Below the pieces are notes generated by a model that saw only the letters and a list, made by a program, of their open reading frames with translations, was not told the DNA's origin and did not search any database. Below, piece by piece: positions 34,316 through 43,078 of a stretch of 64,000 nt of DNA (the stretch's first letter is position 1; each line of letters starts with the position of its first letter). A program made the position numbers and the translations under genes. The stretch is taken from assembly GCF_013266755.1 (NCBI RefSeq), contig NZ_JABRWJ010000009.1:124001-188000 (forward strand). Direction: 5' to 3'. The DNA is from Pseudaquabacterium terrae (GTDB lineage: Bacteria > Pseudomonadota > Gammaproteobacteria > Burkholderiales > Burkholderiaceae_C).

Positions 34316-35017
34316 ATGGACTGGAACACGCTGGCAAGCGCGCTCTTCGGCGCCGACCACGGCATCGTCCGCACGGGCGACTTCCTGCACGGCGACGTGC
34401 TGTTCGACGGCGCGCCGCTGACGATCATCGGCACGACCCACCACGCGCCGATCGGCGTCGCGCTGGCACTGGCGCAGGCGCGCCTCGTGCTCGACACGAT
34501 GGCCCGCCATCCCGCGCGGCCGATCCTGCTGCTGATCGACACGCAGGGCCAGCAGCTGCGGCGGCGCGACGAGCTGGTCGGCATCAACCGCGCGATGGCG
34601 CACCTGGGCATGGCGATCGACCTGGCGCGGCGCCGCGGCCATCGCGTGTTAGGACTGGTGTACGACCAGGCGCTGTCGGGCGGCTTCATCACGTCGGGCC
34701 TGATCGCGGACGCCTGCGATGCGCTGCCCGAAGCCGAGATCCGCGTCATGCGCATTCCGGCGATGGCGCGCGTGACCAAGCTGCCCGAGGCGATGCTGAC
34801 GGAGCTGTCGCAAGCCAATCCGGTGTTTGCACCGGGGGTCGAGAACTACGTCGCGATGGGCGGCCTGCGGCGCCTGTGGCAGGGCGACCTGCCCGCCGCG
34901 TTGCGCAGCGCACTGGACGATTCGCCGACGGACGACCGGCGCGCCAGCGACGGCAAGGCGCGCGGCGGCCGCCGCCTGGCCGCGGACGTCGTGCAGCGCG
35001 TGCTGCATGCGGACTGA
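34316..35017 (+). CDS. mdcE: Malonate decarboxylase gamma subunit
   Basis: A 233-residue partner of MdcD in the decarboxylase heterodimer, also crotonase-fold. Features: GDVLFDGAPLTIIGTTHHAP in the N-terminal third, LIDTQGQQLRRRDE, and YDQALSGGFITSGL, the glycine-rich oxyanion segment. It follows mdcD by 12 bases with ribosome site aaggaga. Length is slightly below the longest MdcE forms but the conserved core is complete. Confidence 0.95.
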   Translation: MDWNTLASALFGADHGIVRTGDFLHGDVLFDGAPLTIIGTTHHAPIGVALALAQARLVLDTMARHPARPILLLIDTQGQQLRRRDELVGINRAMAHLGMAIDLARRRGHRVLGLVYDQALSGGFITSGLIADACDALPEAEIRVMRIPAMARVTKLPEAMLTELSQANPVFAPGVENYVAMGGLRRLWQGDLPAALRSALDDSPTDDRRASDGKARGGRRLAADVVQRVLHAD

Positions 35018-35027
35018 AGGCGCTGCC

Positions 35028-35723
35028 ATGCCCCCGCTGCATCGGCACCAGCTCGTGCACCTGACGGCGCAGGGCTGGCATCAGGTTCAAGCGCAAGCCA
35101 CGGACGCAGAGGCACGCACCTGCATCGCGCACTGGGCCGCGCGGCGCCTGCCGCTCGTCGTGACCCGTCAGCTGCGTTGCGACGGGGCCGCGAAGCCGGA
35201 CGAGCTGGCCGTGGGCCTGGCCGCGCCAATCGCCTGGCAGCGCCGGCGCATCGGATTGACGGTGGCCCGGGCCGACGTCGCGTGGTTCGACGAGTTTCCG
35301 CGCATCGAGTCGCTGCTGCCGGAGCTTCGCGGCCGCGGTCGCGAGGAGGTACGACGGCTGTGCGTCGCGCTGTCATCGCTCAACGCACGGGCCCGCGTGT
35401 ACGGCAGCCATGGCTGGCAATTGCTGAGCGGACTGTCGTACGTGCATCCGCGCTCGGACATCGACGTGTGGATTGCCGTGGCCGACGCCGGCCACGCGGA
35501 TGCCGTCGTGGTGGTGCTGGATGCCTTCGGCCACGAACGTGCGCCCCGCCTCGATGGCGAGCTGCTGTTTCCCGACGGTCGCGCAGTCTCGTGGCGCGAG
35601 TGGCGGGCGTGGCGCGCGGGCCGGTGCAGCGCGATCCTCACCAAGACCTTGACCGGTGCAGCGCTCACACAGGCACCCGCGGCCGAAGCCATCGGCACGG
35701 GCAAGGAGACGGTGCCATGGTGA
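35028..35723 (+). CDS. mdcG: Phosphoribosyl-dephospho-CoA transferase (MdcG)
   Basis: A 231-residue nucleotidyltransferase-fold enzyme that loads the prosthetic arm onto MdcC. The catalytic pattern is YGSHGWQLLSG followed by SDIDVWI, the GS and DxD elements of the superfamily, near residue 125-148. The ATG at 35028 (MPPLHRHQLVHL) follows mdcE by ten bases. Its end overlaps mdcB by seven bases, which fits tight coupling of arm synthesis and transfer. Confidence 0.93.
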   Translation: MPPLHRHQLVHLTAQGWHQVQAQATDAEARTCIAHWAARRLPLVVTRQLRCDGAAKPDELAVGLAAPIAWQRRRIGLTVARADVAWFDEFPRIESLLPELRGRGREEVRRLCVALSSLNARARVYGSHGWQLLSGLSYVHPRSDIDVWIAVADAGHADAVVVVLDAFGHERAPRLDGELLFPDGRAVSWREWRAWRAGRCSAILTKTLTGAALTQAPAAEAIGTGKETVPW

Positions 35724-36610
35724 ATGCGCAAGCTGCGCGCGCGCCCCGCACGCCTTGGACCGCGGCGAGCCCGGCGGCCTGCGCGATCGGCCGTGCGGCG
35801 ACGCTCGCCCTCTACGACGAGCTGGCGCTGTCGCCCAAGCCCGGCCTCGTGACGCTGACCGATCGCGGCAGCCACGACGACATGGATGCGCGCACCTTCA
35901 TGCGCAGCCTGATCGCGTTGCGCAACTACTTCCGCACGATCGCCGCGCTGGGCGCCGCGCGTGCGCCCTTCGACGCGCTGGAACGCTGCGGCATCGACGC
36001 CGAAGCGCGCATGCTCACCGCCACCGGTGGCGTCAACACGCACCGCGGCGCCATCTTCACGATCGGCCTGCTCTGCGCTTCGGCCGGCGCGCTGGTGGCC
36101 GCGAACCGTCGCATCGACGCCGGGCGATTGCGTGCCGAGCTGCTCGAGCGCTGGGGCGATGCGCTGGTGGCCCGCGCAGTCCGACCCTCCCACTTGCCGG
36201 GCGGACAAGCCGCCCGCCGCCTCGGGCTGCGCAGCGCGTCGGCCGAAGCGTCGCTCGGCTTTCCGGTCTTGTTCGACACGGCGGCGCCTGCGCTGCGCGA
36301 TGCCTTGCGCCGCGGCATGCCTGCGGACGCTGCGCGCCTGGATACCCTGTTCCACGTCATCGGCGTGTTGGACGATGCCAACCTCGCGCACCGCGGCGGC
36401 CTCGAAGGCCTGCGCTTCGCGCAGCGTGCGGCGCAGGCGTTCCTCGCCGCCGGCGGGTCGTCGACATCGGATGGCCTGGCCCGTGCGCAGGCGATCGGTC
36501 GCCAGTTCGTCGCCCGCCGGCTTTCGCCGGGGGGCGCCGCCGACATGCTCGCCGCCGCCTGCTGGCTGCAGCGCATCGGTGCCTCGGGAAGCCCCGGTCG
36601 CGTGACATGA
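35717..36610 (+). CDS. mdcB: Triphosphoribosyl-dephospho-CoA synthase (MdcB)
   Basis: A 297-residue CitG/MdcB-family enzyme. It builds 2'-(5''-triphosphoribosyl)-3'-dephospho-CoA from ATP and dephospho-CoA. Family motifs: LSPKPGLVTLTDRGSHDDMD (substrate loop), TGGVNTHRGAIFTIGL (phosphate binding) and DDANLAHRGG. The ATG at 35717 is followed by a plausible N-terminus ending in PRTPWTAA. The stop overlaps the mdcH ATG. Confidence 0.94.
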   Translation: MVNAQAARAPRTPWTAASPAACAIGRAATLALYDELALSPKPGLVTLTDRGSHDDMDARTFMRSLIALRNYFRTIAALGAARAPFDALERCGIDAEARMLTATGGVNTHRGAIFTIGLLCASAGALVAANRRIDAGRLRAELLERWGDALVARAVRPSHLPGGQAARRLGLRSASAEASLGFPVLFDTAAPALRDALRRGMPADAARLDTLFHVIGVLDDANLAHRGGLEGLRFAQRAAQAFLAAGGSSTSDGLARAQAIGRQFVARRLSPGGAADMLAAACWLQRIGASGSPGRVT

Positions 36611-37518
36611 GCGTCGGCCTGCTGTTCTCGGGCCAGGGCACGCAGCATCCGCAGATGCTGAACTGGCTCGACGACAGCCATCCGCTGCTGCGGCAGATGA
36701 CATCCCTTTTGGGAGTTAGCAACTGGCGCCAGGCACTCGACGATCCGACCTGGGCCACGCGCAACCGCCACGCCCAGGTGCTGCTCACCGGCGTCGCGCT
36801 CACCGCCTGGGCGCAGCTCTCGGCCGGGCTGCCAACGCCGGCAGCCATCGCCGGCTACAGCGTCGGCGAACTCGCCGCGTTCGCGGCGGCCGGCGTCTTC
36901 GATGCCGACATCGCGATGGCCTTGGCCGTGCAGCGCGCCGAGGCCATGGACCGCGCGGCCGCGCAATCGCCCGGCGGCCTCGCTGCCGTCGGCGGCCTCG
37001 GCGCGCCGGCCGTCGCTGCGCTGTGCCGTGCCACGGGCGCTGCGGTCGCCATCCGCATCGCCGCCGACACGGTCGTGCTGGGCGGCTCGACAGCGGCACT
37101 GATGGACGCCGAGCCACGCGCGCTCGAGCTGGGCGCCAAGTGGTCGCCGCTGAAGGTCGGACTGGCCTCCCACACGCCGGCGATGAGCCCGGCGGCGCAG
37201 GCGTTTGCGACGGTGCTTGCCGGCATGGCGTTGAAGCGTCCGACGACCCCACTGTTCAGCAACACCGATGCCGGACGGATCTTCACTGCCGAGCAGGCGG
37301 CCCGGGCACTGGCAACCCAGATCGCGCAGCCGGTCCAATGGTCCGGGTGCCTCGAGGCCGTGCACGCGAGACAGCCTGCGTGCGTGCTCGAAGTCGGGCC
37401 GGGATCGGCGCTGGCCGCGATGTGGAACCGGCGCTATCCCGAGGTGCCGGCGCGCTCATGCGATGAGTTTCGCAGCGCGCGGGCGGTGATCGACTGGGTC
37501 GCCAGGCTCGCCCGTTGA
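36607..37518 (+). CDS. mdcH: Malonyl-CoA:ACP transacylase (MdcH)
   Basis: A 303-residue FabD-fold acyltransferase that primes the carrier protein with malonate from malonyl-CoA. Motifs: LLFSGQGTQHP at the start, GYSVGELAAFAAAG with the nucleophile serine near residue 90, and the histidine-bearing ASHTPAMSP. Last gene of the operon; coupled to mdcB by ATGA. A hairpin follows 23 bases after the stop. Confidence 0.94.
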   Translation: MSVGLLFSGQGTQHPQMLNWLDDSHPLLRQMTSLLGVSNWRQALDDPTWATRNRHAQVLLTGVALTAWAQLSAGLPTPAAIAGYSVGELAAFAAAGVFDADIAMALAVQRAEAMDRAAAQSPGGLAAVGGLGAPAVAALCRATGAAVAIRIAADTVVLGGSTAALMDAEPRALELGAKWSPLKVGLASHTPAMSPAAQAFATVLAGMALKRPTTPLFSNTDAGRIFTAEQAARALATQIAQPVQWSGCLEAVHARQPACVLEVGPGSALAAMWNRRYPEVPARSCDEFRSARAVIDWVARLAR

Positions 37519-37540
37519 TCGCCGGAACGGAAAGCAAAGA

Positions 37541-37577
37541 CCCCATGTCGACAACGCTTGGCGCGATCGACACGGGG
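37541..37577 (+). terminator. Hairpin after the mdc operon
   Basis: CCCC-A-TGTCGA (37541-37551) pairs with TCGACA-C-GGGG (37567-37577) apart from one A/C mismatch, with a 15-base loop. It lies 23 bases after the mdcH stop and has no T-tract. Probable terminator. Confidence 0.45.
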
Positions 37578-37606
37578 TGTACTTGGCGTCCCCGAGGGGA
37601 TCTGAA

Positions 37607-37714
37607 TCAACCCCTGGCCAGTACCAGCACGGTCGCTGGATCCACGATCTCGTACAGGGCCAGGTAGCCGATGCTGCCGGCCCCCCCGAGCGTTTCGCGA
37701 GAGCGCTTCGTGCA
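37607..37714 (-). pseudogene. C-terminal fragment of a RelE/ParE-type toxin
   Basis: A frame ending at 37607 reads TKRSRETLGGAGSIGYLALY, then EIVDPATVLVLA and a short divergent end. This resembles the C-terminal strands of RelE/ParE-family toxins, where GYxALY and VLVLAxRHQRE are typical; the final RHQRE part is missing. No toxin N-terminus or antitoxin gene is nearby, so it reads as a decayed remnant. The call is by eye and modest in strength. Confidence 0.38.
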
Positions 37715-37732
37715 TTGGCGGGATGTGGCTGA

Positions 37733-39127
37733 TCAGTGGATCACCTCCTCCAAGGGGAGCGACACCTCCGCGCGCACTGCGCGGCGCAACACGCGCACCA
37801 GCATGCCGGGCGCAAAGAGCGATGCCGGGGCCGCCACCAGGTGCGCCACCTTCATGAACGCGAGCGCCACGGCGGGGTCGTGCTCGGCGGCGCGGAACAC
37901 GCGTGCGAGGTAGGCATTGACGAAGCGCACCGGCGCCGGCCGGGCACCGGGCACGCTCGGGATCGCGAGATCGGCACCCACGGCCAGTTGCCACGGCACG
38001 TCGATGGCTTTCGACGCCGCGATGAAGAAGCGTGCGTGCAGGCTCTCCAGGCCTGTCGCAAGCGCGTCCCGCAAGGCGAGCGCCTCGCTCGCGGCCACGC
38101 TCATGCCCTGCCCGTACACGGGATTGAAGCTCGCGATCGCGTCGCCCATCACGAGAAATCGCTGCGGAAACCGCCTGAGCTTCTCGAAGTGACGGCGCTG
38201 GCTGTGCGCGAAGCTGTAGCGCGTGACCGGCGCGAGCGGCTCGGCCTCACGCAGGATGCGCAGCAGCGCCGGGTCGCCCATGCGGCGCGCGCGCTCGCGC
38301 ATGCCCTCGAGTGTCGGCGCGGGATGGTCACCCGCGTAGCCGCCGAGCGTCACCACCCAGCGCGCCACGCCGTCGGCGCAGGCTTCCTGTGCGAGCAGCA
38401 CGCCGGGCATGGGCAACTGCGGCGTGGCGGCGAAGACCAGCGCGGCGATGCCCGGCGCATGCTGCGGCTCGCGCTTCAGGTAGGTGGTGGCATAGCCGAT
38501 GCCCACCGTCACGCGCTCCTCCTCCGGCGCGTCGAAGCCCCAGTCGCGCAGCCATGCCGGTGTGCGGGAGCCGCGCCCGGTGCAGTCCACCACGAGGTCG
38601 GCGGCCAGCGTCTGCTGCGCGCCGCCGCTGCGCTGCGCGATGCGCACACCGGTGACGCGCGGACGCGCCTCGTCGAGCGTCGGCTGCAGGATGTCCACGT
38701 CGGTCAGCGCGCGCACGCGTGACAGCGCGAGCACACGGCGTCGCACCTCGGCCTCGACGGCGAGGCGGCTGCACGCGATGCCGGCGCGGCCGCAGGCCGT
38801 GCCGTGCGCGAAGCGCCGTCCGGCGGCGACGAATGGCGCGTTGGCCTGCAGGTCGCCGACGAGCGCGCCTTGCGCTTCGAGCGCGGCGGTGAAGCCGGGA
38901 AACAGCGACTCCAGGATCTCGCGCCCGCGCGCGAGCAGGCCATGCGCATGCAGCGCCTGCGGCGTGCCCTTGCGCGGCGCCGGGCCGTCGGGCAGCGCAT
39001 CGCGCTCGAGCAGCCACACTTCATCGAAGCGCTCGGCCAGGATGCGGGCAGCCAGCAGGCCGGCCATGCTCGCGCCGAGCACGAGCGCGCGCCGGCCGAG
39101 CATCTGGGGGGATTTCGAGAACCACAT
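37733..39127 (-). CDS. FAD-dependent monooxygenase / oxidoreductase
   Basis: A 464-residue flavoprotein of the group A monooxygenase or halogenase-like type. The N-terminal dinucleotide fold is LVLGASMAGLLAARIL, with serine in place of the usual middle glycine, then a LLERDALP acidic end. The second FAD motif is VMGDAIASFNPVYGQGMS near residue 320, and VVDCTGRGSRTPAWL is the usual middle element. No halogenase WxWxIP motif is seen. Ribosome site ggaggt precedes the ATG at 39127. It lies 113 bases downstream of the ATPase gene on the same strand and is probably expressed with it. Substrate unknown. Confidence 0.85.
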   Translation of the reverse strand: MWFSKSPQMLGRRALVLGASMAGLLAARILAERFDEVWLLERDALPDGPAPRKGTPQALHAHGLLARGREILESLFPGFTAALEAQGALVGDLQANAPFVAAGRRFAHGTACGRAGIACSRLAVEAEVRRRVLALSRVRALTDVDILQPTLDEARPRVTGVRIAQRSGGAQQTLAADLVVDCTGRGSRTPAWLRDWGFDAPEEERVTVGIGYATTYLKREPQHAPGIAALVFAATPQLPMPGVLLAQEACADGVARWVVTLGGYAGDHPAPTLEGMRERARRMGDPALLRILREAEPLAPVTRYSFAHSQRRHFEKLRRFPQRFLVMGDAIASFNPVYGQGMSVAASEALALRDALATGLESLHARFFIAASKAIDVPWQLAVGADLAIPSVPGARPAPVRFVNAYLARVFRAAEHDPAVALAFMKVAHLVAAPASLFAPGMLVRVLRRAVRAEVSLPLEEVIH

Positions 39128-39240
39128 GGGACACCTCCGGTTCGCTGGGTGCCCAGAGCTTCGGCGCGGGCGGCGCCGAATCGCCAGCCGAAGATGCTGT
39201 CGAAGAGGGTGTCGAAGAGGCCGTCGACCGTGCGCCCTGT

Positions 39241-41295
39241 TCAACCCGTCTCTTGCGTCCACAGCGTCTGCACGACGCGCTCGATGCCGGTGGCGAGTTG
39301 GTAGCGGTAGGTGCCGAACGGCAGCGCCAGCCGCTCCGCCGCCAGTTCCTGCGAGCCGGCCGGGCGGAAGTACGTGAGCTCGAGCGCGCGCCAGAACTTG
39401 GCGTCGCGCGGCCGTGCGCGCAGCGCCTGGGCCTGCTCGAGCAACAGGCGCCGCAGGGTATCGACCGGCGCTTCCCCGTCCGACGCGGCGGCGCGAACGC
39501 TGTCGCATTGCACCAGCGGGTTGGCAGCCAGCGCCGTGGCATCGTGGTACAGCCGCAGAGCATCGCGCACGGCGCGTTCGAAGTCCGGCCGCGCCAGGCG
39601 CTGCGGCGCCGTGATCGCGGCATCGAAGGGTGCTGTCGGCCGGGCAAACGTGCGGGCTGCCATCGACCCGAGCCACGGTCCCGGCGGCACGGCGCGCCAG
39701 TCGTGCACGTAGCAGCCGAGCGGCAAGGCGTCGACGACCCTGTCGCAAGCGGGCATGCGCACAAAGCCGATGTGGCTCATCATCGGCCGCCAATGGTCGG
39801 GTTGCTCGACGCAGATCACGAAGGCGCCGAGCCGCGGCAGCGTGAGCCATTCATGGAACTGCGACATCTGCAGTGCGTTCATCGCCGCCGAGGGTCGGCG
39901 CTGGCCGCCCTGCGCCAGGTTCCAGCGCGCGAGCAACTGGTGGTCGTTGGGACGCATCGAACCCGCGTCCTGAAATGCGCGCCACACCGCGGCGAAGACG
40001 GGGTCACTGGCTCGTTCGGCGTCATCCAGCAAGGCCAGGTCGATCGAGAGCGTCGCGGCCACCAGCTCGCCGGGCGCTAGCCGGGCGACCCAGGTGCGCG
40101 TGGCGCGATGCGCGAACCAGTGCTCCACCGTGGCGTGCTGCGACGCGGGCAGCTCGGTGCTCATCAGCGCCCGCAGCGCTGCGAGGTCGTCCGCACCCGC
40201 GGGCTCGAAGTACACGCTGCCGAGCGCGCGGAAGTCGACGAATGGCTGCAGCGCGGGCGAATGCCGATTCAGGAACATGATGTCGAACACCCGGCGCGCG
40301 TTGCGCGCGACATCCTTGAGCAGGTGCTGGTGCACCGCGACGTGAACCTCACGGTGACGCTCGCGATTGCGCCAGTGCAGCTCGTCATCGATCGCGTCGC
40401 GCACCAGATCGTGCGGGAACAGCCCGCCGGGCGCGTGTTCGATGAAGCTGAGCGACGCGAGCCAGTCGAACAGCTCGCGTGCATGGTCGCAATCCACCGC
40501 GTCGACCAGCAGCGGCTCGGTCGTGATGCGCGCGTGCGCGCAGACCTCGAGCGCGCGGCGATGCAGTTCGGTCGGCACGTGCGCCGTGAAGCGCTCGGCG
40601 AGCCGGCGCACGACGTCGGGGCCGAGCTGTGCCGGCAGTTCGCCGCGGGCGGCCGCGATATCGGCCAGCAGCGTCAGCGCGAGCGGGTGGCCATGGCTTG
40701 TGCGCACGATGCGCTCGTGCAGCTCGAGCGGGATCGCACGCGCATCGAGATAACGCGCACACTCGGATGCCGCGAGGTTGCGCAGGCCGATCACCCGCGC
40801 CCCCTCGCGCCACAGCGCGTCGCTCGTCCACGCCGGGTCGGGCGGCACACGCGCGGCGATCACCACGCGCGTGGTGTCGGGCAGTTCCGGCAGCAGCGTC
40901 TCGCGCAGCCAGCCGTCCAGGTGCGCGATGCATTCGAACGTGTCGATCACGAGCAGGCGACGCGGCTGCTGCGACCAGCGCTCGACGACGCACGCGAGGG
41001 TCGCGTCGCCCGCTGCGAGCCCGAGCGCCGCGCCGAGTGCGCTGAGCACGCCATGCGGCGCGGGCTCGATGTCGCGCGCGTCCAGGCGCAGTGAATCGAT
41101 GCCGTGGGAAGCCGCGAGCGCACGCACGCGCTCGAGCAGGCTCGTCTTGCCGACGCCGCCCGGCCCGTGCACGAAGAACACCGCCACGCGTGGCGGATCG
41201 AGCGCCAGCGATTCGCGGACCAATGCCAGCTCCGACTCGCGGCCGACGAACCGCTCGGCTGCGCGAGCACGCAAACGATCGATAAGGCGGGTCAT
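39241..41295 (-). CDS. STAND-type AAA ATPase, possible regulator
   Basis: A 684-residue ATPase. It opens with GRESELALVRESL and the Walker A loop HGPGGVGKTSLLER (near residue 45), then a Walker B-like RRLLVIDTFE, an arginine finger region (TRVVIAARVPP) and a winged-helix-like continuation (LASLSFIEH). The middle and C-terminal parts are helical, with no transmembrane segment. The last 40 residues (SQELAAERLALPFGTYRYQL and on) look like a helix-turn-helix similar to sigma-70 region 4. The layout resembles large signal-responsive regulators such as the LuxR-LAL group but lacks a LuxR domain. It precedes the FAD enzyme gene; control of or cooperation with that enzyme is inference. Confidence 0.8.
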   Translation of the reverse strand: MTRLIDRLRARAAERFVGRESELALVRESLALDPPRVAVFFVHGPGGVGKTSLLERVRALAASHGIDSLRLDARDIEPAPHGVLSALGAALGLAAGDATLACVVERWSQQPRRLLVIDTFECIAHLDGWLRETLLPELPDTTRVVIAARVPPDPAWTSDALWREGARVIGLRNLAASECARYLDARAIPLELHERIVRTSHGHPLALTLLADIAAARGELPAQLGPDVVRRLAERFTAHVPTELHRRALEVCAHARITTEPLLVDAVDCDHARELFDWLASLSFIEHAPGGLFPHDLVRDAIDDELHWRNRERHREVHVAVHQHLLKDVARNARRVFDIMFLNRHSPALQPFVDFRALGSVYFEPAGADDLAALRALMSTELPASQHATVEHWFAHRATRTWVARLAPGELVAATLSIDLALLDDAERASDPVFAAVWRAFQDAGSMRPNDHQLLARWNLAQGGQRRPSAAMNALQMSQFHEWLTLPRLGAFVICVEQPDHWRPMMSHIGFVRMPACDRVVDALPLGCYVHDWRAVPPGPWLGSMAARTFARPTAPFDAAITAPQRLARPDFERAVRDALRLYHDATALAANPLVQCDSVRAAASDGEAPVDTLRRLLLEQAQALRARPRDAKFWRALELTYFRPAGSQELAAERLALPFGTYRYQLATGIERVVQTLWTQETG

Positions 41296-41405
41296 GGCTG
41301 CACGATGATAGCCAGCCGGCAGTTGTCGAGCACGATCGACTGGCTGCGCGCCTGCGATCTCGCGCCGGTGCGCGATCCGTCGCTGGTCGCGAACTCGCCA
41401 CCCCC

Positions 41406-43004
41406 TCAGCGCAGGTCCCTGAGCAGCCGGCGCAACACCTTGCCCGCGCCCGTGGCGGGAAGCTGCTCGACGAAGCGCACCTCGCGCGGCACCTTGTAGG
41501 CCGACATGTTGTCGCGCGCCCACGCCATGAGCGAATCCGCGTCGAGCTCGCGCCCGGGCTTGCGCACGATGAAGGCCCGGACCACCTCGCCCTTGGTGGC
41601 GTCCGGCACACCGATCACGGCCGCCTGCGCCACGGCAGGATGCTTGATGAGGATGCCTTCCACCTGCTCCGGGAAGACCGGATAGCCCGACACCTTGATC
41701 ATCTCCTTGATCCGTCCGGTGAAGGTGAGATAACCGTCCGCGTCGAGGGACCCCATGTCGCCGGTGTGCACCCAACCGTTGCGCAGCGTTCTCGCCGTGC
41801 CCTCGGGATTGTTCCAGTAACCCTTGAAGACGCCGGGACTGCGAAGCACGATCTCGCCCTGCTGGCCCGTGGGAACGGGTGATCCGGTGTCGGGATCGAG
41901 AATGCGCAGCTCGTTGCCTGGAATCGGAATGCCATTCGTGCCCCACCGGATGGCGTGCTGCGGCATGTAGGTGTCCACCGTGTGCGTCTCGCTCAGGCCA
42001 TAACCCGATTCGAACGACTGACAGTTCGGCGCATGCGCGCGCCACTGCATGGCGAGCGACTCGGTGAAGGTGATGCCGAAGCTGGTGACCGAGTTGATCC
42101 GCAGGCTGGACAGGTCGTGGTCTTTCGCGCCCGGCACCTGCATGCAGGCCACGTTCATCGGGGCGATGCTGTACCAGTTGGTGATGCGATGCCGCTCGAT
42201 CGCCTGCAAGGTGGCCACGGGATCGAAACGGTAGAAGAGCACGCTGGTCGCACCCTTCAACACCGGTACGTTCACGCCCGCCACCATGCCCGCGATGTGG
42301 TACAGCGGCGCGACCGCGAGCAGCACGTCGCTCGCCTGCACGCCTGCGCAATCGGCCGCCGCCGCGCTCTTGAAGAGGGCGTTGCCGTAGGTGAGCATCG
42401 CGCCCTTGGGCAGCCCCGTGGTGCCCGAGGTGTAGGTCATCAGCGCGACGTCGTCCATATCCACCGTCACGGGCGGTGCCGCAGCGCCGGACCGGGTGAC
42501 TGCCAGGAAGTCCTCGCAGCCGGCAGGGATGGCGCGAGGTTCACGCTTCATCGCCAGCAGTTCCGGCAGGACGTCGACCGCGGGCTCCTCCGGCAGCAGG
42601 TCGGCGTAGCGGACAACGAAGACATGCTCGACGGCCGTCTGCGAGCGCACCTTGTCGACCACGGGCAGCAGGTCGTCCGCGACGACGATCACGCGTGCCT
42701 GGAGGTCGTCGAGCTGGTACTGCAGCTCATGCTCCTTGAACAAGGGGCTGCAGGGGCACACGATGGCGCCCAGCTTCTGGATGCCGTAGTGCGCCATGAC
42801 GTACTGCGGGCAGTTGTTCATGAACAGGACGACCGGCGCGCCCTTGCCGACACCGAGCTGTGCCAGCCTGGCCGCAAATGCGTCACTGGCTCGGTCCAGC
42901 GCCGCATACGGGATGGGGCGGCCGTACCAGACATAAGCAGCCTTGTCGGGCTGCTCGCGCGCGTGCCTCCGCAGGTGTTCGTGCAGGGGTTGCCGTGCTT
43001 CCAT
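41406..43004 (-). CDS. AMP-forming acyl-CoA synthetase
   Basis: A 532-residue ANL-superfamily ligase that activates a carboxylic acid as acyl-AMP and then acyl-CoA. Core motifs: MTYTSGTTGLPKGAML (P-loop, near residue 195), YGLSETHT, GWVHTGDMG and GRIKEMIKVSGYPVFP, and the catalytic lysine in GAGKVLRR near the end. Acid specificity is unclear. It is divergent from a TetR gene across two matching dyads, and an enoyl-CoA hydratase is encoded beyond the TetR and binding-protein genes. Together these suggest degradation of an imported acid. Confidence 0.92.
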   Translation of the reverse strand: MEARQPLHEHLRRHAREQPDKAAYVWYGRPIPYAALDRASDAFAARLAQLGVGKGAPVVLFMNNCPQYVMAHYGIQKLGAIVCPCSPLFKEHELQYQLDDLQARVIVVADDLLPVVDKVRSQTAVEHVFVVRYADLLPEEPAVDVLPELLAMKREPRAIPAGCEDFLAVTRSGAAAPPVTVDMDDVALMTYTSGTTGLPKGAMLTYGNALFKSAAAADCAGVQASDVLLAVAPLYHIAGMVAGVNVPVLKGATSVLFYRFDPVATLQAIERHRITNWYSIAPMNVACMQVPGAKDHDLSSLRINSVTSFGITFTESLAMQWRAHAPNCQSFESGYGLSETHTVDTYMPQHAIRWGTNGIPIPGNELRILDPDTGSPVPTGQQGEIVLRSPGVFKGYWNNPEGTARTLRNGWVHTGDMGSLDADGYLTFTGRIKEMIKVSGYPVFPEQVEGILIKHPAVAQAAVIGVPDATKGEVVRAFIVRKPGRELDADSLMAWARDNMSAYKVPREVRFVEQLPATGAGKVLRRLLRDLR

Positions 43005-43039
43005 CGCGTCACCTTCGGTCTTCGGATCAACCCACTATA

Positions 43040-43073
43040 TACCAAACGGTAGGAATCATGCTACCGTGCGGTA
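43040..43073. promoter_or_regulatory. Paired TetR-operator-like dyads TACC-N4-GGTA
   Basis: TACCAAACGGTA at 43040-43051 and TACCGTGCGGTA at 43062-43073 share the form TACC-N4-GGTA. Their centres are 22 bases apart, about two helical turns. They fill the gap between the acyl-CoA synthetase and TetR genes, ideal for repression of both by the TetR dimer. The second dyad ends six bases before the ATG at 43079, which favours that start over the ATG at 43058 that lies between the dyads. Confidence 0.65.
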
Positions 43074-43078
43074 TACGT

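Noticed and set aside
37733-39127. Tryptophan halogenase assignment for the FAD enzyme
   Set aside because: The WxWxIP motif and the halogenase lysine region are not visible; only the general FAD monooxygenase motifs are.
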